Source of the DNA: Maratus speciosus
Lineage: Eukaryota; Arthropoda; Arachnida; Araneae; Salticidae
Direction of reading: 5' to 3'
DNA: 64,000 nt
NCBI GenBank assembly: GCA_963932465.1
Contig: OZ010788.1
Span: forward strand, 673,590,484 to 673,654,483
Shown here one piece after another: positions 10,605 to 23,710 of this stretch. Each line of letters starts with the position of its first letter. Within the stretch, counting starts at the first letter, position 1. A program made the position numbers and the translations under genes. Under the pieces are notes generated by a model that was given only the letters and a program-made list of their open reading frames with translations, was not told where the DNA came from and did no database searches.

Positions 10605-12590
10605 CAATTTATTATGCATTACTTCGACGCCATGCATCTGAGATATTCTTGGGTATTGTTCACATCTACTTTAGCATTAATTGGAGAGAGAAACTGGAAA
10701 TGCATTGAAAGTAATTTCTCAAAGTGCCATTCATCGCCTTATTACCAGTTTTGCATTATCAGAGCGATAACGTGCGATATGTATACAGAGAGTGATTTAA
10801 TGAAATATGATAACATTTAAGAGGGGGTAGTACTAACTGCAACTATTTTTATGTATAGAAAGCTAGGGTCTCATTTATTCAGTCAAAAATACTCTAACCC
10901 GCGTTCGGAGTTTTGTTCAGAAATTAAAAAAAAAAAAAAAATGAAGATATAATCGCACTTTCTTAATACGAGAAGCCAGGGAGATACGAGAGCCGTCTTC
11001 GTCTTAGCCCTTACTACGTGAAATTACTCACGTGAAGGTTTAAAAATCACACACATATAAATAGTAAATTAATTACTACAATTAATTTTTCTAATTATCT
11101 CATTGTTAAAATGAACTTAATATCTTAAAGTTAACATAAAATCTGTGAGAGTCATTTTCTTTAGACAAAAACACACTACTGAAGTCAAAGTCTCTGAAGA
11201 ACCAAAACGACATGAATGATGTACAACTCATGACTTCCATTTCTTCCGGAAACGCCGCTAACATTGCAATATTTATTGCAATTTTCGAGCTAGTGATTTC
11301 ATATACCTTTTTCATTTGAACAGTATAATAAGAGACATGAAAAGTCTGGTTAACAGCAGTCAGAGTCTCGATTTAAGGAAAGAAGCAAATAAAAGTTTCC
11401 TTCCTAGCTCCTTCATTTTCATAGCTCAATTGTAAATCTCAGTTGTAAATTAATTTTACACATGAGAAGTATTTGAAATTTCCTATCTCTGCCTCCTTTT
11501 CTTTTTTCTTTTTTTTTTTTTTTTTTTCCCCAAGACCTCAAGACATTTGTTTTGATATTCTGAGAGCACGGTTCGATAAGAAAGGTGTTTCTTTCCTCGC
11601 TCTACTCTACCTTTTGCCGAAAATCACAATGAAATGAACAGATGTTTTGCTCGTATAAACCGATCGTGCGAGTATAAACTAATCGTATAAACCGATCTTT
11701 GATCGTGCGCGAGTAAGATTCGCACTCAACCGATTTTTTTTAGGAAATGAAAATATAGCAAGAGAAATGGTGGAATTGGTTACAGCCTAGAGCTGAACAA
11801 GAACTTCTCTGGTTCTGAATGAAATTGACAGTTCATACGGTTTCACTTAACGAAATGCTGTTCTTTATTTTCATATCACTGCATTTCACACTAACGAAGA
11901 ATCTGACAAAAATTTCTTTGAAATATTATCTGATATCAATAATCTGACGTAACTTTTCAGATTTAAAACAAGATTTCTCGATATAATCAGCTTTAATTAC
12001 GTTTAACGTTCAAAACATTTTTATCGAAAGTCAGTATTATTACTGTGTCATATACAATATAAATTGAAATTGCCGTTTTCAATAGCATTTTGTTTTTAAT
12101 TTATTGAAATAATAAGATTATTATTTCAAACTTTAATAAGAAAAAAATGGAAATATTCTTTTCTTTTTTAGACAACACAATGAACTCATTTCTTTATGCT
12201 TTTTAAATTCAAATGGATTCATTTTGAAAACAAATTAAAATAAATTATACTTTAGTTTATTGAGAATTGTTTTTGTAATGAGTTGCATCTGCGTCAATCT
12301 TTGTTTAATGAGCGCTTCATTCTTTATTATTACTTTGAGAGAGAAATTTGAATGTATTGGAACTAATTGTTTAAAGAAAATACAAAGAAAAGATTTATTT
12401 ATCTAATTGTAATTTCCGTGCGATATTATTTTTTAAACAATATTATAAAATAGCTGAGGGTAAATACATACTCAAAGTAAGTGCAAGATCCGTCATCCAA
12501 ATATGAGGATAGAAGTAAAACAGTTTTGTAAGATATTCTTACAAGTTTAACTAATTGCTTTATTAATATTTTAAGAAAAAAAAATATCTA
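10605..12590. other. No gene recognised
   Basis: AT-rich sequence with A and T homopolymers (about 10926, 11510). Short frames of up to 69 codons lack splice context, conserved residues or codon bias, and I do not call them. Confidence 0.5.
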
Positions 12591-13174
12591 CCCTATATAG
12601 TAAAGCGAGGAGAGTCTGCACACATTTCAAAAGAATAATAATAAAAAATCTAAATATTAATATTTTGCTGAACTAGGCATGAATAATTTTGACTTCATTT
12701 GTTTTTTATGCATTTCCATTGTTATTTTGTTGTTATGCTGTAAATTAATAGAACAGCAGTGATAAAACCAAGAAAACTATTTTGCGCAATCTCTCCTTAC
12801 AGGGTAGGAGAGAACGCGCACATGGGTAGGAGAGATTGCGCACATAGGTAGAAGATATTGTTATTAATATTAACTACAATTAAATTGTTAACAATAATAA
12901 TTACACTTAATTGACATTGTTAAAAGGTTTTGTGAGTAAATATTATTGTATTAGGAGTGAATATTTCAACCAAATGTTTAAATAAAAAATAAAAGAAAGA
13001 ATTTTAACAACAGTTAAAATTTTTAATTTAAGAAGGTTAAAATATCAGAAAAAGCAAGCCCTACTAACATTACAAAATAACATTAACCTAGTAGATAACA
13101 TGTTTAACTTGAAAATTACTTCATTTCGATTTCCACAGCTTCATTGTATTTTGTTTGCTAATTAATTGTTTGCT

Positions 13175-13560
13175 GTTAAAGTTGTCGTCGTCCACAATCG
13201 ATGCACTTATTATTGTAAAACGTGCATATTTCGTGCAATCACCTGCAACAAGCAATACATTGAATCCAGTCAGTTGTCGAAATTGTCTCCTGGTACAGTT
13301 CAAGACACTCAGTGCACTCATCCTCATTGACCTTCGTTTTTTTTTCCCCCTTGAGTTTTTTTATCCCACTTTTTGTGGAAGCACCTTATCTTCAGCTTCT
13401 TCTTCTTCTTCTTCTTTTTTTTTTTGGTAGCGGCATCCTTCTTAAGTTTTTTTTCATAAATATTTTGTGGATCAGTAACATTACTTGCACTCTGTTTCCT
13501 TTTGATTTCGATGACATTACTTTACTTGGAATGGGTGAAAGCTTTTCCAAAACATTGCAT
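13175..13560 (-). pseudogene. Pogo-type transposase C-terminal fragment
   Basis: Minus-strand translation gives a lysine-rich stretch, then ECTECLELYQET, TTDWIQCIACCR, a TGA where Trp would be expected, LHEIC, and NKCIDCGR. This Cys/His pattern (CxxC...CxxC...HxxC...CxxC) is the zinc-finger tail found at the C-terminus of many pogo/jerky-type transposases. At least one stop, and probably frame changes, make it non-functional. The catalytic domain is absent, apparently lost with or before the hAT insertion. Confidence 0.65.
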
Positions 13561-14049
13561 TAGAAAATTTATTTTAGTTAACAAAATTAATTTATTAGCA
13601 AATTAATTGCTCATAAATTAAAAAAATATATATATAAATATTTAATTAAATTATTAACAAATATATTATTAATTTATTAACAAAAATAATTACGTAAAAT
13701 TTATTTAATAACAACTGTATTATTAATTTATTAATAAAATTTTTACCTGCAAAAGTATTTTTTTGCAAATTAATTTATTGCCAAATTTCAGTGTTGGGCA
13801 CGCTCACAAAAAAACGAACTAATTCAAACTCAAACTCAACTTCTCAAAAATGAGTCAAGTTCACGTTCAAATTCAAATTTTTTCAAACGAACTCGCTCAA
13901 CTCAAACTCATCTATGAAAGTGAGTAAAGTTCACTAAAAACTCGTTTTTTTTTTTGTTTTTTTTTGTTTTTTTTTTTTTTTTAATTAGAACTTTATTGTC
14001 CAAATTTACAAAATTTTATGAGTAATCTTCTGGTTATTCGATGTAAGTG

Positions 14050-15005
14050 TCTTCATGGGCCCGGCTCAACTTTCCTTCCCGACACTCTGTCCGAGCTGGG
14101 TTTGAGGATTACTTTTTTCTAAAGCTTCAGCCCGAGATGGCCGGGACTAGGTTTATTTTCCGGCCCAAGTCGGGGCTGTACTGAATTCGTCTTGAGGTCT
14201 GAACAAGCAGAAATTTTCAGTCCCAGTTCCAACACAGTTCGTAGGAAAATCATTGCACCGGCATGGCTCTGGCCTGTCCAGTAAAAATATCAGTAAAATT
14301 TGGCCCTGCCCAATTTTTTCTTTTTTTTAAATGCACGTATGTTTAAATCGCTATTATTCCATAATTAAAATTGATATATTTTTTTTAAGATGGGTAGATG
14401 CAATTCTAGGCAATAAAATTAAAATACGGTAAAACCTGAGGAAAAAAAAACTGCCTGTGACGGAACCCCCGTGTTTAACGAAATAAAATAAAAATGTCGA
14501 TCTATTTAAAATTAGAATAACAGTACTTGTGAAAAGAATGCAATGCATTTACAACAGACAATGCTCATAGGGGAATCAGCCCATAAGGTTTTTTTCTTTT
14601 TTTCTATGCAATTCCGTCTTAGAACATTTTATTGTATAGACTTTAAAAATTTTAAATCTCCAAGCCATAGAATGTGTATTAACGATATTAATGGTAACTG
14701 ATATTCACATATAACCAGATGTATTAAAAAATAAATACCACAGCTCAGAAAACTTTATTTTAAATGAAGAATATAAACATGATGTAAAAAGATAAAATAA
14801 GTATTTTTAGTTAGGACTTCTCGTACAAAACAATTTTAACCTTATAGGCGTGTGTCTAGCCGAGCCAATTAATTTTTTGTGCAGGCTAGGCCGAAGTTTT
14901 AGTTTTTGTACCGTGTTTGATCAATAATTTTTTGGAACGGGCCGAGTTGTGCTCGGAGCAGTTTAGGCCAAACTTGAACATTTTTACCGGGGCAAAAGAA
15001 AAATT
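14050..15005. repeat. Decayed GGCCCG-rich hAT-like repeats
   Basis: Scattered GGGCCCGGCTC, GAGATGGCCGGG, GGCCCAAGTCGGGG (14057-14175) and TAGGCCGAAG, ACGGGCCGAG (14885-14945) words resemble the GC-rich subterminal repeats of the better-preserved elements at 19722-20806 and 34911-35146. Ends are not definable. Confidence 0.5.
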
Positions 15006-15314
15006 GTCTACGGATCTACTCTATACGAGGTGAAACAATAATAAATTTAGTTATGCGCCAATAAAATTCGAACTATACTGAATGACTGTCAATTTGCAAC
15101 AATGAAACATTTTAAAGGCTTAATTAAAAGTAACAAAAATTATTATAAATAAAAAAATGAAGTGTGTGATTTAATAATAATAATACCCTTTTAATAATAA
15201 TCACAGTTTACCATTATTTAATTTACGATTGCACATTGAGAAATCAATTTAGATATCCTAAAAAGATAGTTTAAATAATGTTTATTTTGTTTATTTCTTA
15301 TTGTTCTATCTTAA

Positions 15315-15703
15315 CTCATTCTCAAAATTCCCTGTTCAACAGCACGAAACTTTCTGACACATTCTGTTACTAATTTTTAAAAGTAAAAGCATAAAATTGG
15401 CAAGTTTGACTGCTGAAGCGATTTCGAATCGAATAGCCTTTTTCATTTTTTCATAAATGAGTTATAAGTGATTCTTATGACGTGACAACAAGTTCTTTCC
15501 CTTTCATTCGTTACTGTGTCGGGAATCCGGTTCAAAACTCCTACTTTGACAGTATTTTCTGGAAGATATTCTGGCTTTACCAAAAAATGAAAAATGCCAT
15601 TCCTTTACATAATTACTGAACAAGAACACTAGCCAATTTCATGCATTTACGAAAAAAAAATTTTCAGAAATGTCACAGAAAGTAGCTCCTTTGGAAAACA
15701 GCC
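15315..15703. mobile_element. TTAA-flanked MITE, copy 1
   Basis: Homologous along its length to 26897-27302 (shared landmarks: TCTGACACAT, ATAAAATTGG, TTTGACANTATTTTCTG, TTCATGCATTT, ACAGCCTTAA). TTAA borders both ends (15311-15314, 15704-15707). Older and more diverged ends than copy 2. Non-coding. Confidence 0.75.
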
Positions 15704-15707
15704 TTAA

Positions 15708-17703
15708 AAATCACAAGTAAAATCATATATTTTTCAATAAATTCACTTGCTTGCGCTTTCCACCAAGCACGTAAAATAAGGGTGAATTTTTCATAATTGA
15801 GTTCGGTGCCCACGCCAAATTAATGTATTATAACGGAAATTTTTAGGAAAGAACATGAATTGCTGTCAAAAGATTAGGCTTAACTTTCAAGATGAGCATT
15901 ATATGCTTATAAAAAAGTGTTTATAAAAAAAACTATTTTTACTCTAATGCTTATTTGTTTAAGGGTATTTGTGAGTGAGATCTTAAATTCTCTTCATTAA
16001 TGTTAAACCTATTGACATGGAATGCATTTAAAAAAAATATTGCCCCAGAAAATGAATATCTTTAACTATTTTTTTTTTTTTTTTTTTTTCTGGGTAATTT
16101 TCTTAAAGGATTTCTCTTTTTCTGTTTTTGCTTATAAGCAATCGGAATTTTATTACTGAAATACACATATACATATATATATCAGGAAAAACTTTAGCAT
16201 GTTTTAAGTTTCTTTACAGATTTCATTAATTTCAAATAAATTAGATGTTCTGAGGTTTATAAATTTTACACAGTTGGTCATATGTTACAATCTATGGGCC
16301 AGATTTCGGGTCATTGCTTTCTAAAATTAAATGGGATAAAAATTAATCTCAACTCCAATCTTCATAAAATGCATTTATTTCTATTTTGTTATATTTTTTA
16401 CGACTGAGAGACATTTGAGGCAGTAATTCACTTATTTTTATTTATCTTTCAATTTATATCTTTAATTTCTTAAATCACTGTGTTAAAAATTGTGAAAAGG
16501 AATAGAATAGAAAGAAAAAGAGAAAACGAAAAGAAAAAGAAAAGATTCTTTGAAAAGACGCTATATTTCCTTTTTCTTTTCTTTCTTTTATATTAGTTAA
16601 AATTAATGCAGTTTTTCAAATCAAATTCCATATATCGATTTGTAATCCCTTGCTCATGCAAGATTTATTTTAAGATATTCTTGTTACTGTAAAATCCATG
16701 AGAGTATACGGCCAATTCTGTCTCTGCTTTTATTGTTTAAATAAGGGGTATGCAGAATTGGAGGGATAGTGCTGTCACAAAAGCTATCTATGACCTCCCG
16801 CAGCTCGAAAATCGTCACGGTGCCAGGGAGGTAGAATCACTACGTTTTATGATACCCGTGTATCAAGAACACAGATGAAGTTACAAACAATCAAAGGCCC
16901 CGAAGATCATGTACCTCGAGGCTCTATATCCATCCTGAGTTCTGTTTTAGCGCTTTTGGGAAGAATTCACCGAAAATAATCAGCTTGAATGTAAACGTTT
17001 GTCCGCCCCTTCCCACAATGAAATAACATGTAGTTTGAAAGCCAATAACACGAAGATTTCTACAATAGAAAAGCTGTCTCCTTCATTTTGTTGTGTCATT
17101 GTGAAATTTGGTGATTAAGAAACGTATATATATAAATATATAAAGAGATTATCTGTCAGAATTTAACCATGGCAGAAAGTAAAACATAAAATGCTTTTTA
17201 AAGAGAACCAGAACCTTACAATTAAATAAATTTAGATAAATATTTTTTCCTCAATTTTAAGATATCCTTTTGCAGAATAAAATCTATGAGATTTTATATC
17301 AATGATACTTTAAACGAAATTAAAAGAATTTTTTACCTGAAGACTTTATCTAATTTTAGTTTGAACATTTTAATAATCTTCTTTGTAGAATTTTTCATAT
17401 TAAATAATACACACCAGATAAAACATGAATAGTGAACAATGAAATTAATAAAACATGAAATTGTATAAATAACTTAACGAAAAATAATTTATTTATATTT
17501 AAGCAAAAGAATCTAGTAAATAGACTTTTTCTGTTAAGATTAAAAATTCAAAGTTTAATAAAGTTAAAACAAACACAGACTAGATTATTAAAAAAACTTT
17601 TATATATTTGTATTGTTATTTTTCGATTACTGGATTAACATACATGTGATTTTGATTTAGGAAAATCCGCTTCTGTCCCATCAACCCCCCTCCCCCCATC
17701 CTT
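15708..17703. other. No gene recognised; interior of hAT block
   Basis: AT-rich. A purine-rich run followed by a pyrimidine-rich run (about 16500-16590) forms an imperfect inverted pair. A more GC-balanced patch at 16790-17000 has no coding or RNA signature I can identify. Confidence 0.5.
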
Positions 17704-17713
17704 CCTTCCTGTG

Positions 17714-17956
17714 GTTGGTTGGTTGTGTTTATGGCGGCCAATTATCAACACGAGGGATATAGGCCCTGAGGGGGGGGGAGTGCCCTCCGTGGGGGTCTTT
17801 CTAAGGGAACTTAACCCGTATTTACGCATGAAAATCCACGGTTCGAAGAAAACCGCGAAACTCCGAACGATTAGGACAACGGGCGCGATTGGGTTCGAAT
17901 ACAGCACCTCCTGTCTATCAGCTTCGAGAGCAGAACCTCTTGGCCACTGGTGAGGC
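17714..17956 (-). mobile_element. tRNA-derived SINE, copy 1
   Basis: On the minus strand it begins with CCACCAGTGG-like tRNA head sequence containing an A-box-like GTGGCCAAGAGGTTC and a B-box-like TTCGAACCC, then a conserved body (TTCGAACCGTGGATTT, GGGCCTATATCCCTCGTG) and a CAACCAACCAACC tail. The duplication CCTTCCTGTG flanks it (17704-17713, 17957-17966). A second copy lies at 61122-61362. Long frames on both strands here are artefacts of the SINE. Confidence 0.9.
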
Positions 17957-17984
17957 CCTTCCTGTGAGTTAGTAGAGTCCGGCA

Positions 17985-18584
17985 TCGGCTCGGGTTATCC
18001 GCTTTTATCCAAACCCAGCTGCGAGTCGGGTGTGCAATATACTTTTTCGTTGCGGGTCGGGTTGAATTCTACTTTTTTGCTGTGGGTTCTGCAACGTTCA
18101 TTGTTTAGACATTCGTTTAGACTACTGCGGGTCGGGTTCGGTTTGACCCAACATTTTAAAAGAATGCCAAAAATAATTTTTTTATATTCAAAATCCATAA
18201 ACAATAAGATCTTCATTATGGATATAACCGAAAAGTACACATCTATTCAGCGAATACTTTTTAAATTCTTAATATATTTATACACTTATATCGCTGCATA
18301 TGGGGCCCTTCCAATCTACACACATACAACGGGTGTGTGCAAAGACTATCACAAACTCTATATATGTGTTTTGTGTGTGTAAAAACGAATTGTTGATCCC
18401 ATTTTTCATATTCCGAGAGAAGAAAAAATGGTTCTTAACTGTACCGTAAAGAAAGAATAATCTATGATCACATTTCTTATACATTTTATTTCTCATGCAG
18501 TAATTTGAATATATAATCTTCAACCTTAAAAATGTATTTATTTTCATCTGAAACATTTTGTGAACATCCAAACAATTCAATTTG

Positions 18585-18625
<41 letters not shown>

Positions 18626-19490
18626 AGACCCTGCAAGAATTATTCTAGGCTAACCCAATTCGGAAAAACAAAAATTAATAACATTAAGGCCAGAAACAAA
18701 AATTTCTGGACAACCTGATCCGACGTAGGAAATCTATTTAATGATCCCACCATCGCTACTATCCAGAGGTTTTAATATATTTGAATAGTTAAAGAATGAG
18801 TTTTATGAATATTTGAATATTAAATATTTGTACTCTTTTCTATAAAAAAAAAAAATAAATAAAAAAAATGGCAGAGGAGGTATAATTATAGATTACTTTT
18901 CACAATTGCAGTAAAACATAATTTACTTTCCTTTCATTTCGGGTTCGATTCGGGATGCTGGTCGCCGAAAATTATTTTGGCGCATTTAAGTCGGGTTGCA
19001 GATCTAGCTTTTTTTTTTTTTTTTTTTTTTTTTGTCTTGTTTGGATCGGGTTGACTTCAAATAAATTTTTGGGACTATCTCTGATGAATTAAAAATTATA
19101 GTAAAATTTACTCGTCGTAAATGACGCAAAAAATATTAAACACTTAAAAAACCAAGAATGAGAAGTTTGCGCCCTCAACACCCTGTGGGAAACAATTTTT
19201 TAATCATGTTTTTCTTTTTATGTTTATAAGTTTAATATTTATCTTAAACAGACACTTCAGGAGGCCAAGTAGAGTTCTGCGCGGGTCGGGTTGTACCCGA
19301 ACCGAACCCAAACATTTCATTTGAAGTCAAGTCTACCACCAACCCCACCCGAATCCATCAAAAATTTCTGGACTTGCAACCCGACAAAAAAATTTTCGAT
19401 GATCGCAACCCCACATATTTCAAGCCGCACCTGTTTCGAACTTGAAATACTTCAATCCGCAACCCGATCAAATCGAACCCGAAACGAAAG
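17985..19490. repeat. CGGGTCGGGTT-type GC-rich repeats, hAT-like
   Basis: Clusters of GCGGGTCGGGTT or the complement AACCCGA occur at 17985-18160, 18945-19065 and 19265-19490, separated by AT-rich filler with an A-run (18586-18622). The pattern mirrors subterminal repeats of the GC-rich hAT elements in this window, but I could not define ends or a duplication. A block at 18380-18540 is matched in inverted orientation at about 20960-21060. Confidence 0.55.
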
Positions 19491-19721
19491 AAAAATAAAT
19501 CATTTTTAATGCAATCATTGAAAATAATCCATAATTATATGTTTAATACCAATTTTATCTTTTACAGAAAAAAATGTACATATTTATTATTATTATTTTT
19601 AATATTCAAATATAGTAAAACCTTTGAATAGCAAACAACTCGGGATCGTTGAATAGAATCCTGCATCGGATCCGGTTGTACCTTTTTTTGTTGTTGTTGT
19701 TCGGGGCGGGGTTATTCTATA

Positions 19722-20806
19722 TAGAAGTCAGCACGGGCCGAAATTCCCAGAGCCGGGCCCGGCCTGATTTATAGAAAAAAATTTGGCCCGGCCCGCACAA
19801 AAAAATATTGGCCTGGCCGGGCCCGGTTAAAAAGTTAAAATTGCGGCCCGAGTCCGGCCCGGCCGGGTATAACATCTAAAAGTTCAACTCGAGCCTGGTC
19901 CGGCCCGAAAAGAGTTAAAATCTCGGCCCGTTCCGAGTGAATTTCTACAAAACATTGATTTTTAAGTCGATTTGGTTAAAAATTTGTCTCGTACGAGGAG
20001 TTCAAGCCAAAAATATTTATCTTAACTTTCTTTTTCATATTCATAATATTCCTTTTTATAGAAGTGCCGCAGGGTGCGATATTCATTTTTTTAATGAATC
20101 TCTATTTCTTGTATGTAAATGTTTCAGTTATCATTAATATTGTTAATCCATGTATTGAAGTGTTAAAAATCTGAAAAATGCTATAATAAAATCTAAGGTG
20201 GAATTACTTAGAACAGAAAAAAAAAAAAAAATGCGTTGGAGACAAGTTTCCTTCTTAGCAAGTGTAAATGTATTATATATTATAAATGTATATGTATTCT
20301 TTTCTTGCGTATTAGTATATTAATTTTGCATGGATGAACACTTTTTCAGTTTAAAACAAGATTCCGTTATAGGCATGTTCTTTTTCAAACGTTTTACTAT
20401 ATTTTAATAAGCGTAGAAATCTACTATTCTTTAAAAATAATGAATTTTAATGTTTAATAGTAGTATAATGGCGATTTAAAAATGTATGGATTTTTTGAAA
20501 AATTTTTTGGGCCAAACCTAATTTTACTGACCTTTGAATGGACCAGGCTACGCCGAGAATTATTTTCATACGGGCTGGGTCAAAACTAGGACTGAAAGTT
20601 TGAGCCTTAAAGACAAGGAATGAAACCAGTCCTGGCTCTGTACAGAAAAAATAAGCTAGGCCGGGCCCGACCCGAACCTTCGGGAAAAAAGAAGGGTCCG
20701 AGCCTTCAGAAAAAAGTATGGCCCGAGTGCCGTGAATGAAAATAGGACCGAACACCCGGGCCGGACTCGGGCTTCGGGGACACGGGCCGGCCCGTGCAGA
20801 TCTCTG
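19722..20806. mobile_element. GC-rich-ended hAT-type element, 1.1 kb
   Basis: Left end TAGAAGTCAGCACGGGCCG and right end CGGCCCGTGCAGATCTCTG are inverted repeats with multiple CCCGGCC subterminal words next to each end. Flanks ATTCTATA (19714-19721) and ATTCTATT (20807-20814) match at 7 of 8 bases, fitting an 8-bp hAT duplication. Same family as 34911-35146. No transposase recognised; the 102-aa frame at the right end is repeat sequence. Confidence 0.75.
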
Positions 20807-21539
20807 ATTCTATTTTCTTTCTGTGGGTTGGTTTCACTCTACAATAATTCTTAGAGTTCAGATTTAAGTTTTTTGCTAATCGGGTTGTTGCTGATTTTCA
20901 TAAAAAGTTTGAGCAGAATTATGTTCCGGATGAAAATACATAAGCATTTCATCCGTATGAGCGTATATTCAATTTACTGCTTGTGAAATAAAATGTATAT
21001 ATGAAACGCAATTATAGATTATTCTTTTTTTATGGTACAGTTAAGAACCATTTTTTCTTTTCTCATAATGTTGAAAATATCATTTAACAATTCGATTTTG
21101 ACATGCACAGAACACATATACAGCGTTTGCGAGAGTTTATGCACACTTAGACGTGTCTATAAATTATAAGATGTGTAGTATACAGCGGTAAAAGCGTATA
21201 ATACAAATACATAATTGTGTTAAAAATTGGAAAGTGTTTGCTAAATAGAAGTATCCGTTTTCTGAGTGTGTGTCCGCTATGTATATGTCTTATTGCATAT
21301 AGATTTTTAACCTTTTTATTTTCGACATTCTTTTGAAAAAACGGTTTACCCGAATTCAAACCGCAAGAGTCAAAACCCAATCCGAAACAGACACGAACCT
21401 GAAATAGAAGTCAAACAGAAACAGTAAACAAAGAAACAGTGTGCTATTCTTTAAAGAGAATTTCAATTATAGAATAATAGTAATTTAAAAAATATGTATT
21501 TTAGGAAAAAATTCTTGAGCCAAGGAAGCTGTTCCTTAA

Positions 21540-21760
21540 ACAAATTTTTACGCGGGTCAGACAGGGATGGGTCAATGATTTTCATTCAAGCAGGGTAGTG
21601 GGGGGCCGATAAATTTCAGTCGGTGAAAGAATGAAAGGAAGAATAAAGTGTCTGGTTCGGCATAAATCGAGCCTGCAGAGAAAGCAAGACCCGGGCGCGA
21701 CCCAGTAAAAGCTATGATCAGATTCGACCCGTCCCGAGTCCGTGTAGGTCTCTAAATGGC
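21540..21760. repeat. Decayed GC-rich hAT-like end sequence
   Basis: GCGGGTCAGACAGGGATGGG, CCCGGGCGCGACCC and TTCGACCCGTCCCGAG, ending GTGTAGGTCTCTAAATGG, resemble termini of the 34911-35146 family (GTGCAGACCTCTA). No clear partner end. Confidence 0.45.
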
Positions 21761-22544
21761 ATTTGAATGGAAAAAACGTGTTCTAAACGGCTGGAAAATT
21801 TTTAAATAAATTATGAAAAAAAGTGAGTTTGAGTTGTAAATTTCGTTCAAACTCACGGATTTTTTGAGTTTTTGTTCAGCTCACGTTCGTTTATCAAAAA
21901 GTGAGTCAAGTTCAACTCAAAGTTCACAGAAATTGAACGAAACTCATGAGTTTTCGTTCAGTGAACGCGCTCATACCCAACACTGCCAAATTTAGTTTTG
22001 ATAATTATGGGTTTTTCCGAAATTATTTCAAAATTGATTCATTCATATGTTTTACACATAATTTACAATTCATATAAATTTATCAATAAGCTGTGTTATC
22101 TCTCCTAGCATTTAAACTTATGGGGAAATGCGCCATCTCTCCTGAATAGTAGATGCGCAAACTCTCCTATTTTGGTAGGAGAGATTGCGCGGCATTTTAT
22201 TTAAATATGGCCACTTCTAAAATGCATTTTTGGTGTCCGCATACTTAGTCCAGGTTAGTGATTTATATGAAATCGCTTAAGTTCAAAATATTTTGTATTA
22301 CTGTCGTTGTATAAAAATTCTGACGAACAGTTATGAAAATTCAAGCACTTACTTTGGAAAAACAAAACAAAATAGCACTGCTTTATCCAAGACGCTTGGA
22401 ACAATAAATATGCACATTCATGTACACACTGCATTAATGCTGCTGTACAACTACCTGGAGTCGCTGGGCGCGCACTCTACTCCTTCCCGTCGAATCTCTT
22501 TGTGCGCAATCTCTCCTACCGCGCGAACTCTCCTCGCTTTACTA

Positions 22545-23710
22545 TATATAAAAAATCCTAATGAAATGGATATTGTGAAACGACTGAATTGAAACTAATT
22601 TATGTAACGATTCTATGAAACGACTGATTAAACAGCTGATTATGTTTCGCGACGATTTCTCCTAAAATATGGAATATTATGCGATGAAATTAACACCACA
22701 AATTCGTATTGAACCACAGATCTCAAAACTGGTATTAGAATTTTTAAATTCGAATTAGTTTCCGAAATATTATTTTTTTTTTCTAATTTTAAATACTGTT
22801 TCCTAATGATGGCAACTCAAATTTCAATCATAACAGATATTTTTTTTTTCAATTTTCAGAAAAGGTTATAATTTTAAACTAATTTGGTGACCAGTTTGGC
22901 CTCCTTTAAATCTATGCTAAGAACAATGCTTTTTTTTTTTGGTATTTCGTTATCATTTTATTGAATACAAAACTTTCATTTAAAACTGAAACATTCAAAA
23001 TTAATGGCTTTCACTTCTTTCTCCTTTTTTTTAAACGAAACGAAACGAAAAATATTAGGCTCAGATGTCATATACGCACCGGGGTACCTAATTGGCGCCA
23101 AAATGGCGTTATTTTGCCTGCCATGGTAAGCCGGATATTGCTGCTTATTCATTAATAAATGTTTATTTACATTTATTTTCTTTTTATTAAATTTTTTTTA
23201 TAAATTGCTTTGTTCTATAGTTATTAATTTTTTTATTTATTTATTGTTATTTCATTTTAAAAATAATAGAAAATAATTTAAAAATACATATGTAACTGGT
23301 ATTCAAAAACGAGGTTTTCGCCAAATTGTCGTAAAAAAAATCACGCCAAACCCGGTGCTTTAATTTCAAATTCAAAGCAAATGACCAATATCGCCAAATT
23401 ATATAAATCACCAAACTACTCGCCAAATTATACAAGTTGACGTAATTTTTACTTTAAATAACGAAAGAACAAATAAATTAGTATAAAAATACAAATACAA
23501 ATAAAGCTTCGAAATAAAAATCGCTTGATGGCGTAAATGCGTGTAACTTCCTTACAGTCAAGTGAATGTGACGTTTACGAAAAAACCATTATTGGCATTT
23601 AATCTTATAGTCTGGCGATAGATTTTTGGTCAATGGGAGAACCAAGTAGTACCGTTTTAATTTACCACTACTCGAAAAAAAAAAATGCTAACTTACGAGT
23701 TAAAAAAAAG
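22545..23710. other. No gene recognised
   Basis: AT-rich. Repeated CGCCAAATTAT words at about 23310-23440 hint at a decayed repeat. No exon signature. Confidence 0.5.

Larger units (their letters stand above)
13789..21985. mobile_element. hAT-type element/nest, 8.2 kb, 8-bp TSD
   Basis: Ends CAGTGTTGGGCACGCTCAC (left) and its inverted form GCGCTCATACCCAACACTG (right) are bordered by the direct repeat CCAAATTT (13781-13788, 21986-21993), the 8-bp duplication typical of hAT transposons. Subterminal regions are made of repeated AACTCAAACTCA/GAGTTTGAGTT words. No transposase frame is recognisable. The inside is itself filled with other insertions: a TTAA MITE (15315-15703), a SINE (17714-17956) and GC-rich hAT-like repeats (14050-15005, 17985-19490, 19722-20806, 21540-21760). 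Confidence 0.8.
12598..22544. mobile_element. Pogo-like (Tc1/mariner superfamily) element, split by a nested hAT block
   Basis: TATATAGTAAAGCGAGGAGAGT at the left (around 12598) recurs as an exact inverted copy at the right end (to 22544); TA dinucleotides flank both. Subterminal GTAGGAGAGATTGCGCAC-type repeats occur just inside both ends (12783-12848 and 22130-22195; also 22501-22525), confirming one element. Subtracting the hAT insertion and its 8-bp duplication leaves about 1.74 kb. Inside, on the minus strand at 13175-13560, are remnants of a transposase C-terminus. The DDE part is gone. Confidence 0.8.

Noticed and set aside
16500..16600. Purine/pyrimidine strand-asymmetric stretch as a possible regulatory triplex
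   Set aside because: Low-complexity A/G then T/C run, common in AT-rich introns; no support beyond composition.
17635..18382. Open frames of 116, 80, 81 and 116 aa on both strands
   Set aside because: They overlap a SINE and GC-rich repeat words; both strands are open simply because GC-rich sequence has few stops.
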